A stretch of 9,130 nt of DNA from FEN-1073 sp050010135 (lineage in GTDB: Bacteria; Chloroflexota; Anaerolineae; Anaerolineales; RBG-16-64-43): assembly GCA_050010135.1 (NCBI GenBank), contig JBEKLP010000087.1:1-9130 (forward strand). The letters run 5' to 3'. The position numbers and the translations under genes are program-made. Shown here piece after piece: positions 1-6,118 of the stretch (position 1 is the first letter of the stretch; each line of letters begins with the position of its first letter). The notes under the pieces are model-generated. The model worked only from the letters and a program-made list of their open reading frames with translations. It did no database searches and was not told where the DNA came from.

Positions 1-211
1 CCTCCAGCAGGGCGGGAATCTTATACTCTTTGTGCGCCGCCTCGACCACGGTTTCCTCCAAGGCACGCAGCATACGTTCGGATGTACCGGAACAAAGGAC
101 GAAGAAATCCGCAAAAGGGCATCGACCCTGAACGTCCAAAAGAACAATTTCCTCCGCTTTTCGTTCTTCCAGCGCCCGCACAAGGCTTCGGGCCAGCATC
201 AAACCGTCCAG
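1..211 (-). CDS. rsfS: Ribosome silencing factor RsfS (5' part, cut by window edge)
   Basis: RsfS (the Iojap/YbeB family) binds ribosomal protein uL14 on the 50S subunit and blocks subunit joining when nutrients are low. Reading the minus strand from 211 gives about 70 residues with no stop. They carry the family core: a helix (ALEERKAEEI), LLDVQGRCPFADFFVLCSGT, SERMLRALEETV and a final LLEG. The remaining third lies outside the window. The only ATG is at 199, but it is 18 nt from a strong GGAGGTG (216-222). A CTG at 211 sits 6 nt from that GGAGG and keeps LDGLMLAR, which looks like the usual family N-terminus. I therefore prefer 211; an in-frame TAG at 236-238 rules out a much longer form. 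The gene diverges from the L,D-transpeptidase gene. The family call is firm and the exact start is not. Confidence 0.88.
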   Translation of the reverse strand, partial: MDGLMLARSLVRALEERKAEEIVLLDVQGRCPFADFFVLCSGTSERMLRALEETVVEAAHKEYKIPALLE

Positions 212-215
212 AACG

Positions 216-222
216 CACCTCC
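216..222 (-). promoter_or_regulatory. Ribosome binding site of rsfS
   Basis: GGAGGTG on the minus strand is a near-ideal Shine-Dalgarno site. Counted from GGAGG, it is 6 nt from a CTG at 211, 15 nt from a TTG at 202 and 18 nt from the ATG at 199. This spacing is the main reason to suspect a CUG start for rsfS. Confidence 0.6.
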
Positions 223-250
223 GTGGAAATTTATGCTATCCTTGAAACGG

Positions 251-256
251 ATTATA
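251..256 (-). promoter_or_regulatory. Possible -10 box for rsfS
   Basis: The minus strand reads TATAAT, a perfect -10 hexamer, about 40 nt upstream of the proposed rsfS start. I find no convincing -35 hexamer 16-18 nt further upstream, so this is a candidate only. The 68 bp between rsfS and the transpeptidase gene must otherwise serve both divergent genes. Confidence 0.3.
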
Positions 257-266
257 CCCTTGCCGG

Positions 267-274
267 AAAGGAAA
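267..274 (+). promoter_or_regulatory. Ribosome binding site deciding the transpeptidase start
   Basis: AAAGGAAA with its AGGA core at 269-272 lies 7 nt before the GTG at 280. It supports that GTG over the upstream in-frame ATG at 82. Confidence 0.6.
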
Positions 275-279
275 CATTC

Positions 280-1284
280 GTGAATCGGCTTACCCGTCGG
301 GATTTCCTGCGGCTGGCCGCCGCCGGCGCGCCTTCCCTGGTGATTGCACCGGGACTCCTCTCCAAACTCCCGGCGCTGCCTCTGGGCCGGGTGGCGGTCA
401 AGTCGGTGGACGTCCGCCTGGAACCGGATCCCGCCGCCCCAAGCCTGCTCCAAATCCCGAAGGATTCACTCGTACAGATCATCCGGTTCGTAGATGCCAA
501 GGCGCCCAGCGGGAACCCGCGGTGGCTGCAGGTGGATGCGGGGTTTGTCCATAGCGGTGATATCCAACCGGTGGAATTTCATCCCCAGGCACCGTTCCAA
601 GCCGTTCCCCAAACCACGCCGGCCGAAGTCTGCGTGCCGATCACCCAATCCTATCGAAGCATTTCCCCCAAAGAGGAAATCCTCTATCGGTTATATTACA
701 AATCAGTCCATTGGGTGACCGGGACGAAAATCGGAGATCGCGGCAAGGTCTGGTACACCCTTCACGACCAGCAGTTGAACCTGGACGTATTCGCCCCCGC
801 AGAGCATCTGCGCCTGCTCGGACCGGAAAACTATTCCCCGTTCCCTTCTATTATCGATCCATGGAAAAAATGGATCGACATCCGCATCTCCGACCAGAGC
901 CTGACGGCATACGAAGACGCGACGGTCGTACGCACGGCAAAAATTTCGTCCGGAATGGCGGGAAAAGAAACCGCCACACCGACGGGCACTTTCAACATCC
1001 AAATTAAAGTGGCCGCGGTGCACATGGGCGACGGCCGGATCACCGCCGATCCGCTGGCCTACGAACTGCCCGGCGTGCCCTGGGTAAGCTATTTCGAACT
1101 GGATCGCGGGGTGGCCTTGCACGGTACGTACTGGCACAACGATTTCGGACGCCGTCGCAGCCACGGCTGTATCAACCTGGCTCCCGAAGACGCGCTTTGG
1201 ATTTACCGTTGGGCGGCGCCCCCCGCGGCCGAAGCGAAGATAAAAGGCGAGAGCGGTCTGGGGACGAGGGTCATCGTCCGCTGA
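280..1284 (+). CDS. Exported L,D-transpeptidase (YkuD domain) with Tat signal
   Basis: This is a predicted 334-residue L,D-transpeptidase. The family forms 3-3 peptidoglycan cross-links, or attaches proteins to peptidoglycan, through a catalytic cysteine outside the membrane. The N-terminus has a twin-arginine signal (TRRDFLRLAAAG, about residues 5-16) and a short hydrophobic stretch, so export of folded protein by Tat is expected. Residues 40-180 look like two SH3-like segments (VKSVDVRLEPDP, then YRSISPKEEILYRLYY). The YkuD domain runs from about 198 to the end, with H281 in LHGTYW and SHGCINL carrying H295 and catalytic C297. I chose the GTG at 280 because AAAGGAAA (267-274) precedes it and the Tat motif follows at once. 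The frame stays open back to an ATG at 82, but that extension would lie antisense to rsfS. The 3' end overlaps thpR by 14 bp. The physiological substrate is unknown. Confidence 0.9.
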   Translation: MNRLTRRDFLRLAAAGAPSLVIAPGLLSKLPALPLGRVAVKSVDVRLEPDPAAPSLLQIPKDSLVQIIRFVDAKAPSGNPRWLQVDAGFVHSGDIQPVEFHPQAPFQAVPQTTPAEVCVPITQSYRSISPKEEILYRLYYKSVHWVTGTKIGDRGKVWYTLHDQQLNLDVFAPAEHLRLLGPENYSPFPSIIDPWKKWIDIRISDQSLTAYEDATVVRTAKISSGMAGKETATPTGTFNIQIKVAAVHMGDGRITADPLAYELPGVPWVSYFELDRGVALHGTYWHNDFGRRRSHGCINLAPEDALWIYRWAAPPAAEAKIKGESGLGTRVIVR

Positions 1285-1849
1285 ATTCCACACGATAGAG
1301 AACGGAATACTCCGGGCCGTCCGGACGCAGGACGCTGCGGAACAGGTAAAGCCCATCCACCGGCATCGCCGCGGTCGTTTCCGGCCGCGTTTCCTCGACT
1401 GTGGAACCTATCTTCCGCAATTGGATTTCACTCAGGCCTTCCTTCACCCTTCCCAGGGTCAGGTGCGGCGAGAAGGCGCGCCGCTCCCGGTCAAAACCGG
1501 CGGCACTCAGAATGTCGTCCAGCCGTTGCTGGAGATCCAAAAGCAGCGGCTCGCTCCGAACGCCCGCCCATACAACCCTCGGCCGGGTGGTGTTTGGAAA
1601 GCACCCCACCCTTTCGACGGTGAGGGAGAACGGTTTTACGCCTTCCTTCGATCGATCCATCGCGCTGCGAACGGCGTCGATTCGGCCAAAGGGAATCTCC
1701 CCCAGGAATTTCAACGTGATATGGATTCCATCCGCATCGACCCAGCGCACGGCTCCCGCCGGCGTCCCGGATTTTAAAATAGACCGCACATTCTCCAGCC
1801 ACCGCCGCACATCAGGCGAAAGATCGATCGCGATAAAAACTCTTTGCAT
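1271..1849 (-). CDS. thpR: RNA 2',3'-cyclic phosphodiesterase (2H family)
   Basis: This is a 192-residue 2H phosphoesterase of the ThpR/LigT group. These enzymes hydrolyse RNA 2',3'-cyclic phosphodiester ends to 2'-phosphates and were first described as 2'-5' RNA ligases. Both catalytic HxTx motifs are present: HITLKFLGEI at H43/T45 and HLTLGRV at H129/T131. The N-terminus MQRVFIAIDLS is the usual family opening, and the length fits. The start is set by that motif. GGAGGG (1863-1868) is 13 nt from the ATG but only 4 nt from an in-frame TTG at 1858, so a form three residues longer is possible. The frame stays open to 1936, but that extension has no family similarity. The gene is convergent with the transpeptidase gene (3' ends overlap) and divergent from the kdp operon. 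I see no functional link to potassium transport. Confidence 0.93.
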   Translation of the reverse strand: MQRVFIAIDLSPDVRRWLENVRSILKSGTPAGAVRWVDADGIHITLKFLGEIPFGRIDAVRSAMDRSKEGVKPFSLTVERVGCFPNTTRPRVVWAGVRSEPLLLDLQQRLDDILSAAGFDRERRAFSPHLTLGRVKEGLSEIQLRKIGSTVEETRPETTAAMPVDGLYLFRSVLRPDGPEYSVLYRVEFSGR

Positions 1850-1908
1850 GTCGTTCAAGGTGCCCTCCAGAATTTGAAAAACCGGTCGAATAGCACGTTT
1901 TGATAAAA

Positions 1909-1925
1909 TTGACGGTATCTTGACG
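1909..1925 (+). repeat. Direct repeat TTGACG, 11-bp period (possible regulator half-sites)
   Basis: TTGACG occurs at 1909-1914 and again at 1920-1925, so the two copies lie on the same face of the helix. A related TTGCCG follows at 1941-1946, 21 bp on. OmpR/PhoB-type regulators, the family of KdpE, usually bind direct repeats with 10-11 bp period upstream of the -35. This position fits that pattern, but the assignment is inference. Confidence 0.35.
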
Positions 1926-1940
1926 CCTTGGGGCATTCTA

Positions 1941-1968
1941 TTGCCGAAAAATTAACACCGGCTAATGT
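1941..1968 (+). promoter_or_regulatory. Candidate sigma70-type promoter of the kdp operon
   Basis: TTGCCG (1941-1946) and TAATGT (1963-1968) are separated by 16 bp, so transcription would begin near 1975. That is about 30 nt ahead of the first operon gene at 2006. Each hexamer matches consensus only in part, as expected of a promoter that needs an activator. Confidence 0.4.
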
Positions 1969-1974
1969 ACATTA
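1963..1974. promoter_or_regulatory. Perfect 12-bp palindrome over the proposed kdp -10 (candidate operator)
   Basis: TAATGTACATTA equals its own reverse complement and covers the proposed -10 box. A dimeric DNA-binding protein here would compete with RNA polymerase. The match is seen directly; operator function is inference. Confidence 0.35.
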
Positions 1975-1992
1975 TCCCATGATTAAGCGCAT

Positions 1993-1999
1993 AAGGTGA
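1993..1999 (+). promoter_or_regulatory. Ribosome binding site of the small leading gene
   Basis: AAGGTGA lies 6 nt before the ATG at 2006. It is a good reason to treat the 47-codon frame ahead of kdpF as translated, and to place its start here and not at the internal ATG at 2051, which has no such site. Confidence 0.6.
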
Positions 2000-2005
2000 A
2001 CCATA

Positions 2006-2149
2006 ATGGCCACTTTGTTTACCTCTATCCTAACGGTCTTTTCCCCTTCCATGGCGGACTTGGCATATCTCGGATTGACCCTGTTGCTGCTCCTCGCCAG
2101 CTGGGGATTGATCGTCGTCTGCGACCGGCTAATGGAGAATTCAAAATGA
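2006..2149 (+). CDS. Small single-helix membrane protein leading the kdp operon
   Basis: This 47-residue frame has a good ribosome binding site, and its TGA overlaps the kdpF ATG (ATGA), so it should be cotranslated with kdpF. After a short N-terminal part comes MADLAYLGLTL, a run of leucines, ASWGLIVVCDRL, then a polar tail ENSK. This gives one transmembrane helix at about residues 19-38. Asp18 lies before it, and the Asp-Arg pair after it suggests a cytoplasmic C-terminus. I do not recognise a named family. From memory, short frames with a W and a C-x-R-L ending occur ahead of kdpF or kdpA in other bacteria, but I cannot verify that here. The context suggests a subunit or assembly partner of the Kdp pump, or a translational leader for kdpF. 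An internal ATG at 2051 would give a 32-residue form. Confidence 0.72.
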   Translation: MATLFTSILTVFSPSMADLAYLGLTLLLLLASWGLIVVCDRLMENSK

Positions 2150-2238
2150 ATACTCTCTATCTCATCGCCGGAGTGATCACGTTGGCGCTACTGGTCTATT
2201 TGATCCTGGCACTGTTGAAACCGGAATGGTTCGGATGA
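2146..2238 (+). CDS. kdpF: K+-transporting ATPase subunit KdpF
   Basis: This 30-residue peptide is almost all one transmembrane helix (LIAGVITLALLVYLILALL) followed by KPEWFG, which matches the usual L-x-PE-x-F ending of KdpF. KdpF sits at the KdpA/KdpB interface and stabilises the complex. GGAGA at 2134-2138 is 7 nt before the ATG. The ATG overlaps the stop of the preceding small gene, and the KdpF TGA overlaps the proposed kdpA ATG at 2235. The sequence is short and low in complexity, so the call rests on position plus the C-terminal motif; together these are convincing. Confidence 0.92.
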   Translation: MNTLYLIAGVITLALLVYLILALLKPEWFG

Positions 2239-3977
2239 CCATTTACAGCTGGCTCCAACTAATCTTCTATATTGTCGTCCTCCTTGCGCTTGCCAAACCT
2301 CTCGGGTCCTTCATGGCGCGCGTCTATCAGGGCCAACCCACTTTTCTCGATCCGGTCCTGGGTCCGGTGGAGCGTCTGATCTACCGCCTGTGCGGCGTAC
2401 ATCCGGAAGAAGAAACGAATTGGAAGGTATATGCCGTCGCCGTGATGCTCTTCAACGGCCTCGGGCTGATCGCCGTGTATGCGCTGCAGCGGCTGCAGGC
2501 ATTCCTGCCGCTCAATCCGCAGGCCCTCGGCGCCGTTTCGCCGGATTCGTCGTGGAACACGGCGGTCAGCTTCGCCTCCAATACCAATTGGCAGGGTTAC
2601 GGCGGCGAGACGACGATGAGCTACCTGACCCAGATGGCGGCCCTGACAGTGCAGAACTTCGTCTCCGCGGCGACCGGCATGGCAGTGATGGTAGCCTTGA
2701 TCCGTGGGATCGTACGGCACACCACGAAGGACATCGGCAACTTCTGGGTGGATCTGACGCGCAGCACGCTATACATCCTGATGCCTTTGGCGCTGGTTTT
2801 AGCGCTGGCGCTCGTTTCGCAAGGGGTTGTACAGACGCTCAGCCCGTATCAAACCGCAGCGTTGCTGCAACCCGCAACCGATTCCTCCGGCCAGCCGATG
2901 ACCAGCCAAGTACTGGCGGTCGGCCCGGCCGCCTCGCAGATTGCGATCAAACAACTCGGCACGAACGGAGGCGGTTTCTTCAACGTCAACTCGTCCCACC
3001 CGTTCGAAAATCCGACTCCGTTTTCCAACTTTCTCGAAGTGCTTTCCATCCTCCTGATCCCGGCGGCGCTGGTTTACACCTTCGGAAAAATGGTCGGGGA
3101 CACGCGCCAAGGTTGGGCGATCCTAGCGACCATGACGATCCTCTTCACGGTCATGCTTGGCATCGCCGTATGGGCGGAGCAGAGCGGGAATCCCGCTTTG
3201 GCCGCCCTCGGGGTCGACCAGACCGCTGGCGCACTGCAATCCGGCGGAAATATGGAAGGCAAGGAAGTGCGGTTCGGGATCGCCAACTCGGCGCTATGGG
3301 CCACGGCCACCACCTCCGCTTCCAACGGATCGGTGAACTCGATGCACGATTCGTATATACCGATGGGCGGATTTGTTCCGATGTTCCTGATGCAATTGGG
3401 CGAGATCGTCTATGGCGGGGTCGGATCGGGTTTATACGGGATGCTGGCATTCGTGATCGTGGCGGTTTTCGTCGCCGGTCTGATGGTCGGGCGCACGCCC
3501 GAATATCTGGGCAAAAAGATCGAAGCGTATGAAATGAAGATGGCCTCGCTCATCCTCCTTATCCCGATCCTGGCGGCCAAAATCGGGACGGCGATCGCGG
3601 TGAGCGTTCCCGCGGGCCAGGCGACGATCTTCAATCCCGGCCCGCATGGATTCAGCGAAGTGCTCTATGCCTTTTCGTCGGCGGCGAATAACAACGGCAG
3701 CTCCTTCGCCGGGCTTGGTGCGAATACGCCGTTCTATAACACCGCCCTTGCCATCGTCATGTTCGTCTCGCGCTACTGGCTGGTCATCCCGGTTCTGGCC
3801 ATTGCCGGGTCGCTGGCGGCTAAAAAGAAAATTCCGCCCGGCGCGGGGACCCTGCCCACGCACACGCCGCTCTTCATTGCCTGGCTGCTCGGCGTAATCA
3901 TCATCGTCGGGGCGTTGAGCTTCATTCCCGCCCTTTCCCTGGGACCAATCGTGGAACAGCTCATGCTGGGGCATTAA
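2235..3977 (+). CDS. kdpA: K+-transporting ATPase subunit KdpA
   Basis: KdpA is the channel-like K+-binding subunit of KdpFABC, in the plasma membrane. The 580 residues (E. coli 557) carry all four pore-loop signatures: SNTNWQGYGGE at about 115-125, GTNGGGFFNVNSSHPFENPT at 242-261, HDSYIPMGGFVPMFLMQLGE at 371-390 followed by GGVGSGLYGM, and SSAANNNGSSFAGLGANTPF at 481-500. The Gln of the first filter loop, whose mutation lowers affinity in E. coli, is present (Q120). About ten hydrophobic segments are visible. I place the start at the ATG at 2235, which overlaps the kdpF stop and gives the normal MTIYSWLQL opening. An ATG three codons earlier (2226) is possible. kdpB follows after 4 bp. Confidence 0.97.
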   Translation: MTIYSWLQLIFYIVVLLALAKPLGSFMARVYQGQPTFLDPVLGPVERLIYRLCGVHPEEETNWKVYAVAVMLFNGLGLIAVYALQRLQAFLPLNPQALGAVSPDSSWNTAVSFASNTNWQGYGGETTMSYLTQMAALTVQNFVSAATGMAVMVALIRGIVRHTTKDIGNFWVDLTRSTLYILMPLALVLALALVSQGVVQTLSPYQTAALLQPATDSSGQPMTSQVLAVGPAASQIAIKQLGTNGGGFFNVNSSHPFENPTPFSNFLEVLSILLIPAALVYTFGKMVGDTRQGWAILATMTILFTVMLGIAVWAEQSGNPALAALGVDQTAGALQSGGNMEGKEVRFGIANSALWATATTSASNGSVNSMHDSYIPMGGFVPMFLMQLGEIVYGGVGSGLYGMLAFVIVAVFVAGLMVGRTPEYLGKKIEAYEMKMASLILLIPILAAKIGTAIAVSVPAGQATIFNPGPHGFSEVLYAFSSAANNNGSSFAGLGANTPFYNTALAIVMFVSRYWLVIPVLAIAGSLAAKKKIPPGAGTLPTHTPLFIAWLLGVIIIVGALSFIPALSLGPIVEQLMLGH

Positions 3978-3981
3978 TCCC

Positions 3982-6084
3982 ATGACCGCTCAAACCAAAC
4001 ACCGCGGTTCGCGCAACATCGCACTGTACCGGCGCGCGGTTCTGGATTCCTTTATTAAACTCAACCCGCGCGCGGAAATCCGAAATCCGGTCATGTTCGT
4101 GGTCGAGATCGGCAGCGTGCTGACCACGGCACTCTGGGTGCAAGCGCTCTTCGGGCACGGGGAAGCGCCGACCGGTTTCATCGGCACGGTATCCCTCTGG
4201 CTCTGGTTCACTGTGCTTTTTGCCAACTTCTCCGAAGCGTTGGCCGAGGGGCGCGGCAAAGCCCAGGCCGAAGCATTGCGGCGGACCCGCAAAGAAACGA
4301 TCGCCAAGAAACTCTGCGAGCCGCGCCGGGATGCGCGTTGCGATTCGGTATCGTCCGCGGATTTGCGCAAGGGCGACCTGATCCTGGTGGAGGCGGGCGA
4401 CACGATCCCGGCCGACGGTGAAATTATCGAAGGCATCGCCTCGGTTGACGAAAGCGCGGTCACCGGCGAAAGCGCTCCGGTGATCCGCGAATCCGGCGGC
4501 GACCGCAGCGCGGTGACCGGCGGCACGCGCCTGCTCTCCGACTGGCTGATCGTCCGCGTGACGACCGATCCCGGCGAAGGCTTCCTGGACCGGATGATCG
4601 GGTTGGTGGAGGGCGCCAAGCGGCAGAAGACTCCCAACGAAATCGCGCTCAACATTCTCCTGGCCGGCTTCACAATCATCTTTCTCATTGTTTGCGCCAC
4701 GCTCTTGCCCTATTCGCTTTACAGCGTTCACGCCGTTGGCCACGGTCTGCCCGTAACCGTCACGGTACTCGTCGCCCTGCTGGTTTGCCTGATCCCGACG
4801 ACGATCGGCGGTCTGCTCTCGGCGATCGGAATCGCGGGGATGGACCGCATGATCCAGCGCAACGTGATCGCGATGTCGGGGCGGGCCGTGGAAGCCGCCG
4901 GGGACGTGGACGTGCTGCTCCTGGACAAAACCGGCACGATCACGCTCGGCAACCGCCAGGCGGTTGAGCTGATACCCGTCGGCGGAGTAACGGCGCAGGG
5001 GTTGGCCGAAGCCGCCCAATTGGCATCCCTGGCAGATGAGACCCCCGAAGGCCGTTCCATCGTCGTGCTGGTCAAAGAAAAGTACGGTTTGCGCGGTCGT
5101 ACGGTGGGCGCCCCGGAGACGGCCGACGCCCATCCGGCCGCCGCGCCGATGCACTTCATCCCCTTCAGCGCCCAGACCCGCATGAGCGGAGTGGATATCG
5201 ACGGCATGAGCATCCGCAAAGGCGCGCCGGATTCCATGTACATTCTCATGTCGGACGCCGGCAAACAAAGTCCTCCTGGCTTGAAGGACGCCGTGGACGG
5301 CATCGCCCGCGGCGGCGGAACACCATTGGTGGTGACGCGGAACGGGGATGCTTTGGGCGTGATCCACCTGAAAGATATCGTCAAGGGAGGCATCCGCGAG
5401 CGATTCGCCCAGCTTCGGAAGATGGGGATCAAAACCGTCATGATCACCGGCGACAACCCACTGACTGCCGCGGCCATCGCTGCCGAAGCCGGGGTGGACG
5501 ATTTTCTGGCCCAGGCCACGCCCGAGACCAAGCTTAAACTCATCCGCGACTCCCAGGCCGGCGGAAGGCTGGTGGCCATGACGGGCGATGGCACCAACGA
5601 CGCCCCGGCCCTGGCCCAAGCCGACGTGGCGGTGGCGATGAACACCGGCACCCAGCCGGCGCGCGAGGCGGCCAACATGGTCGACCTCGACAGCAACCCC
5701 ACCAAACTGATCGAGATCGTGGAAATCGGCAAGCAGCTGCTGATGACCCGCGGCGCGCTGACCACCTTCAGCATCGCCAACGACGTCTCCAAATATTTCG
5801 CCATCATCCCGGCGGCATTCGCCTTGACCTATCCGGCGTTGGGGGTGTTGAACGTCATGGGACTTTCCACCCCGCAAAGCGCGATCCTCTCGGCGGTGAT
5901 CTTCAACGCCTTAATCATCATCGCGCTCATTCCACTCGCCCTCCGGGGCGTACCCTACCGCGCGGTCGGCGCCGCCAGATTGCTGCGTGACAACCTGCTG
6001 ATCTACGGGGTCGGCGGCCTGGTCGCGCCCTTCCTCGGGATCAAGCTGATCGATATGCTCCTGACGGTGTTGCATCTGAGCTAG
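3982..6084 (+). CDS. kdpB: K+-transporting P-type ATPase subunit KdpB
   Basis: KdpB hydrolyses ATP to drive K+ uptake through KdpA. The 700 residues (E. coli 682) show every P-type hallmark: TGES at 161-164 in the actuator domain, IPTTIGG at 271-277 in the membrane, DKTGT with phosphorylated D315, RKGAPD (K413) in the nucleotide domain, TGDN at 489-492 and TGDGTND at 534-540. The fifth-helix motif FSIANDVSKYF holds D601 and K604, equivalent to the D583/K586 pair that couples transport in E. coli. S164 in TGES matches E. coli S162, whose phosphorylation shuts the pump off at high K+. Roughly ten extra residues (ADAHPAAAP region, 381-390) lie in the nucleotide domain compared with E. coli as I recall it. 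Only 4 bp separate it from kdpA. The frame is intact throughout. Confidence 0.98.
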   Translation: MTAQTKHRGSRNIALYRRAVLDSFIKLNPRAEIRNPVMFVVEIGSVLTTALWVQALFGHGEAPTGFIGTVSLWLWFTVLFANFSEALAEGRGKAQAEALRRTRKETIAKKLCEPRRDARCDSVSSADLRKGDLILVEAGDTIPADGEIIEGIASVDESAVTGESAPVIRESGGDRSAVTGGTRLLSDWLIVRVTTDPGEGFLDRMIGLVEGAKRQKTPNEIALNILLAGFTIIFLIVCATLLPYSLYSVHAVGHGLPVTVTVLVALLVCLIPTTIGGLLSAIGIAGMDRMIQRNVIAMSGRAVEAAGDVDVLLLDKTGTITLGNRQAVELIPVGGVTAQGLAEAAQLASLADETPEGRSIVVLVKEKYGLRGRTVGAPETADAHPAAAPMHFIPFSAQTRMSGVDIDGMSIRKGAPDSMYILMSDAGKQSPPGLKDAVDGIARGGGTPLVVTRNGDALGVIHLKDIVKGGIRERFAQLRKMGIKTVMITGDNPLTAAAIAAEAGVDDFLAQATPETKLKLIRDSQAGGRLVAMTGDGTNDAPALAQADVAVAMNTGTQPAREAANMVDLDSNPTKLIEIVEIGKQLLMTRGALTTFSIANDVSKYFAIIPAAFALTYPALGVLNVMGLSTPQSAILSAVIFNALIIIALIPLALRGVPYRAVGAARLLRDNLLIYGVGGLVAPFLGIKLIDMLLTVLHLS

Positions 6085-6118
6085 GGAGCGATGGAAGGTT
6101 GAAAGGAGAAAACCCGAC

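Noticed and set aside
21..218. Minus-strand frame starting with GTG at 218 (65 residues)
   Set aside because: It is out of frame with the clear RsfS reading on the same strand, and its start codon lies inside the rsfS ribosome binding site.
82..279. Upstream extension of the L,D-transpeptidase frame to an ATG at 82
   Set aside because: It would run antisense through much of rsfS, lacks a ribosome binding site, and would bury the Tat signal 66 residues inside the protein.
1850..1936. N-terminal extension of thpR by 29 residues
   Set aside because: The extension has no family similarity, while MQRVFIAIDL at 1849 is the standard start of these enzymes. The region looks regulatory.
1979..1999. 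Six-codon frame (MIKRIR) ahead of the small membrane protein gene, as a possible leader peptide
   Set aside because: There is no ribosome binding site, its end simply overlaps the AAGGTGA site of the next gene, and no attenuator hairpin is visible.
1850..2005. A c-di-AMP riboswitch ahead of kdp, as known in some Firmicutes
   Set aside because: The leader between the likely start site and the first gene is only about 30 nt, too short for such an element, and I see no fitting helices.
2390..3532. Long plus-strand frame inside kdpA in another phase
   Set aside because: It is arginine-rich, has no membrane segments or motifs, and lies entirely within the well-conserved kdpA.
3961..5877. Long minus-strand open frame (638 codons) opposite kdpB
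   Set aside because: It is a shadow of the GC-rich kdpB codons. The translation is rich in H, G, R and D with no recognisable motif, and kdpB is intact.
6085..6118. Possible terminator or separate promoter between kdpB and the DUF4118 gene
   Set aside because: The 34 bp contain only a purine-rich ribosome binding region, with no inverted repeat with a T-run and no -10/-35 pair.
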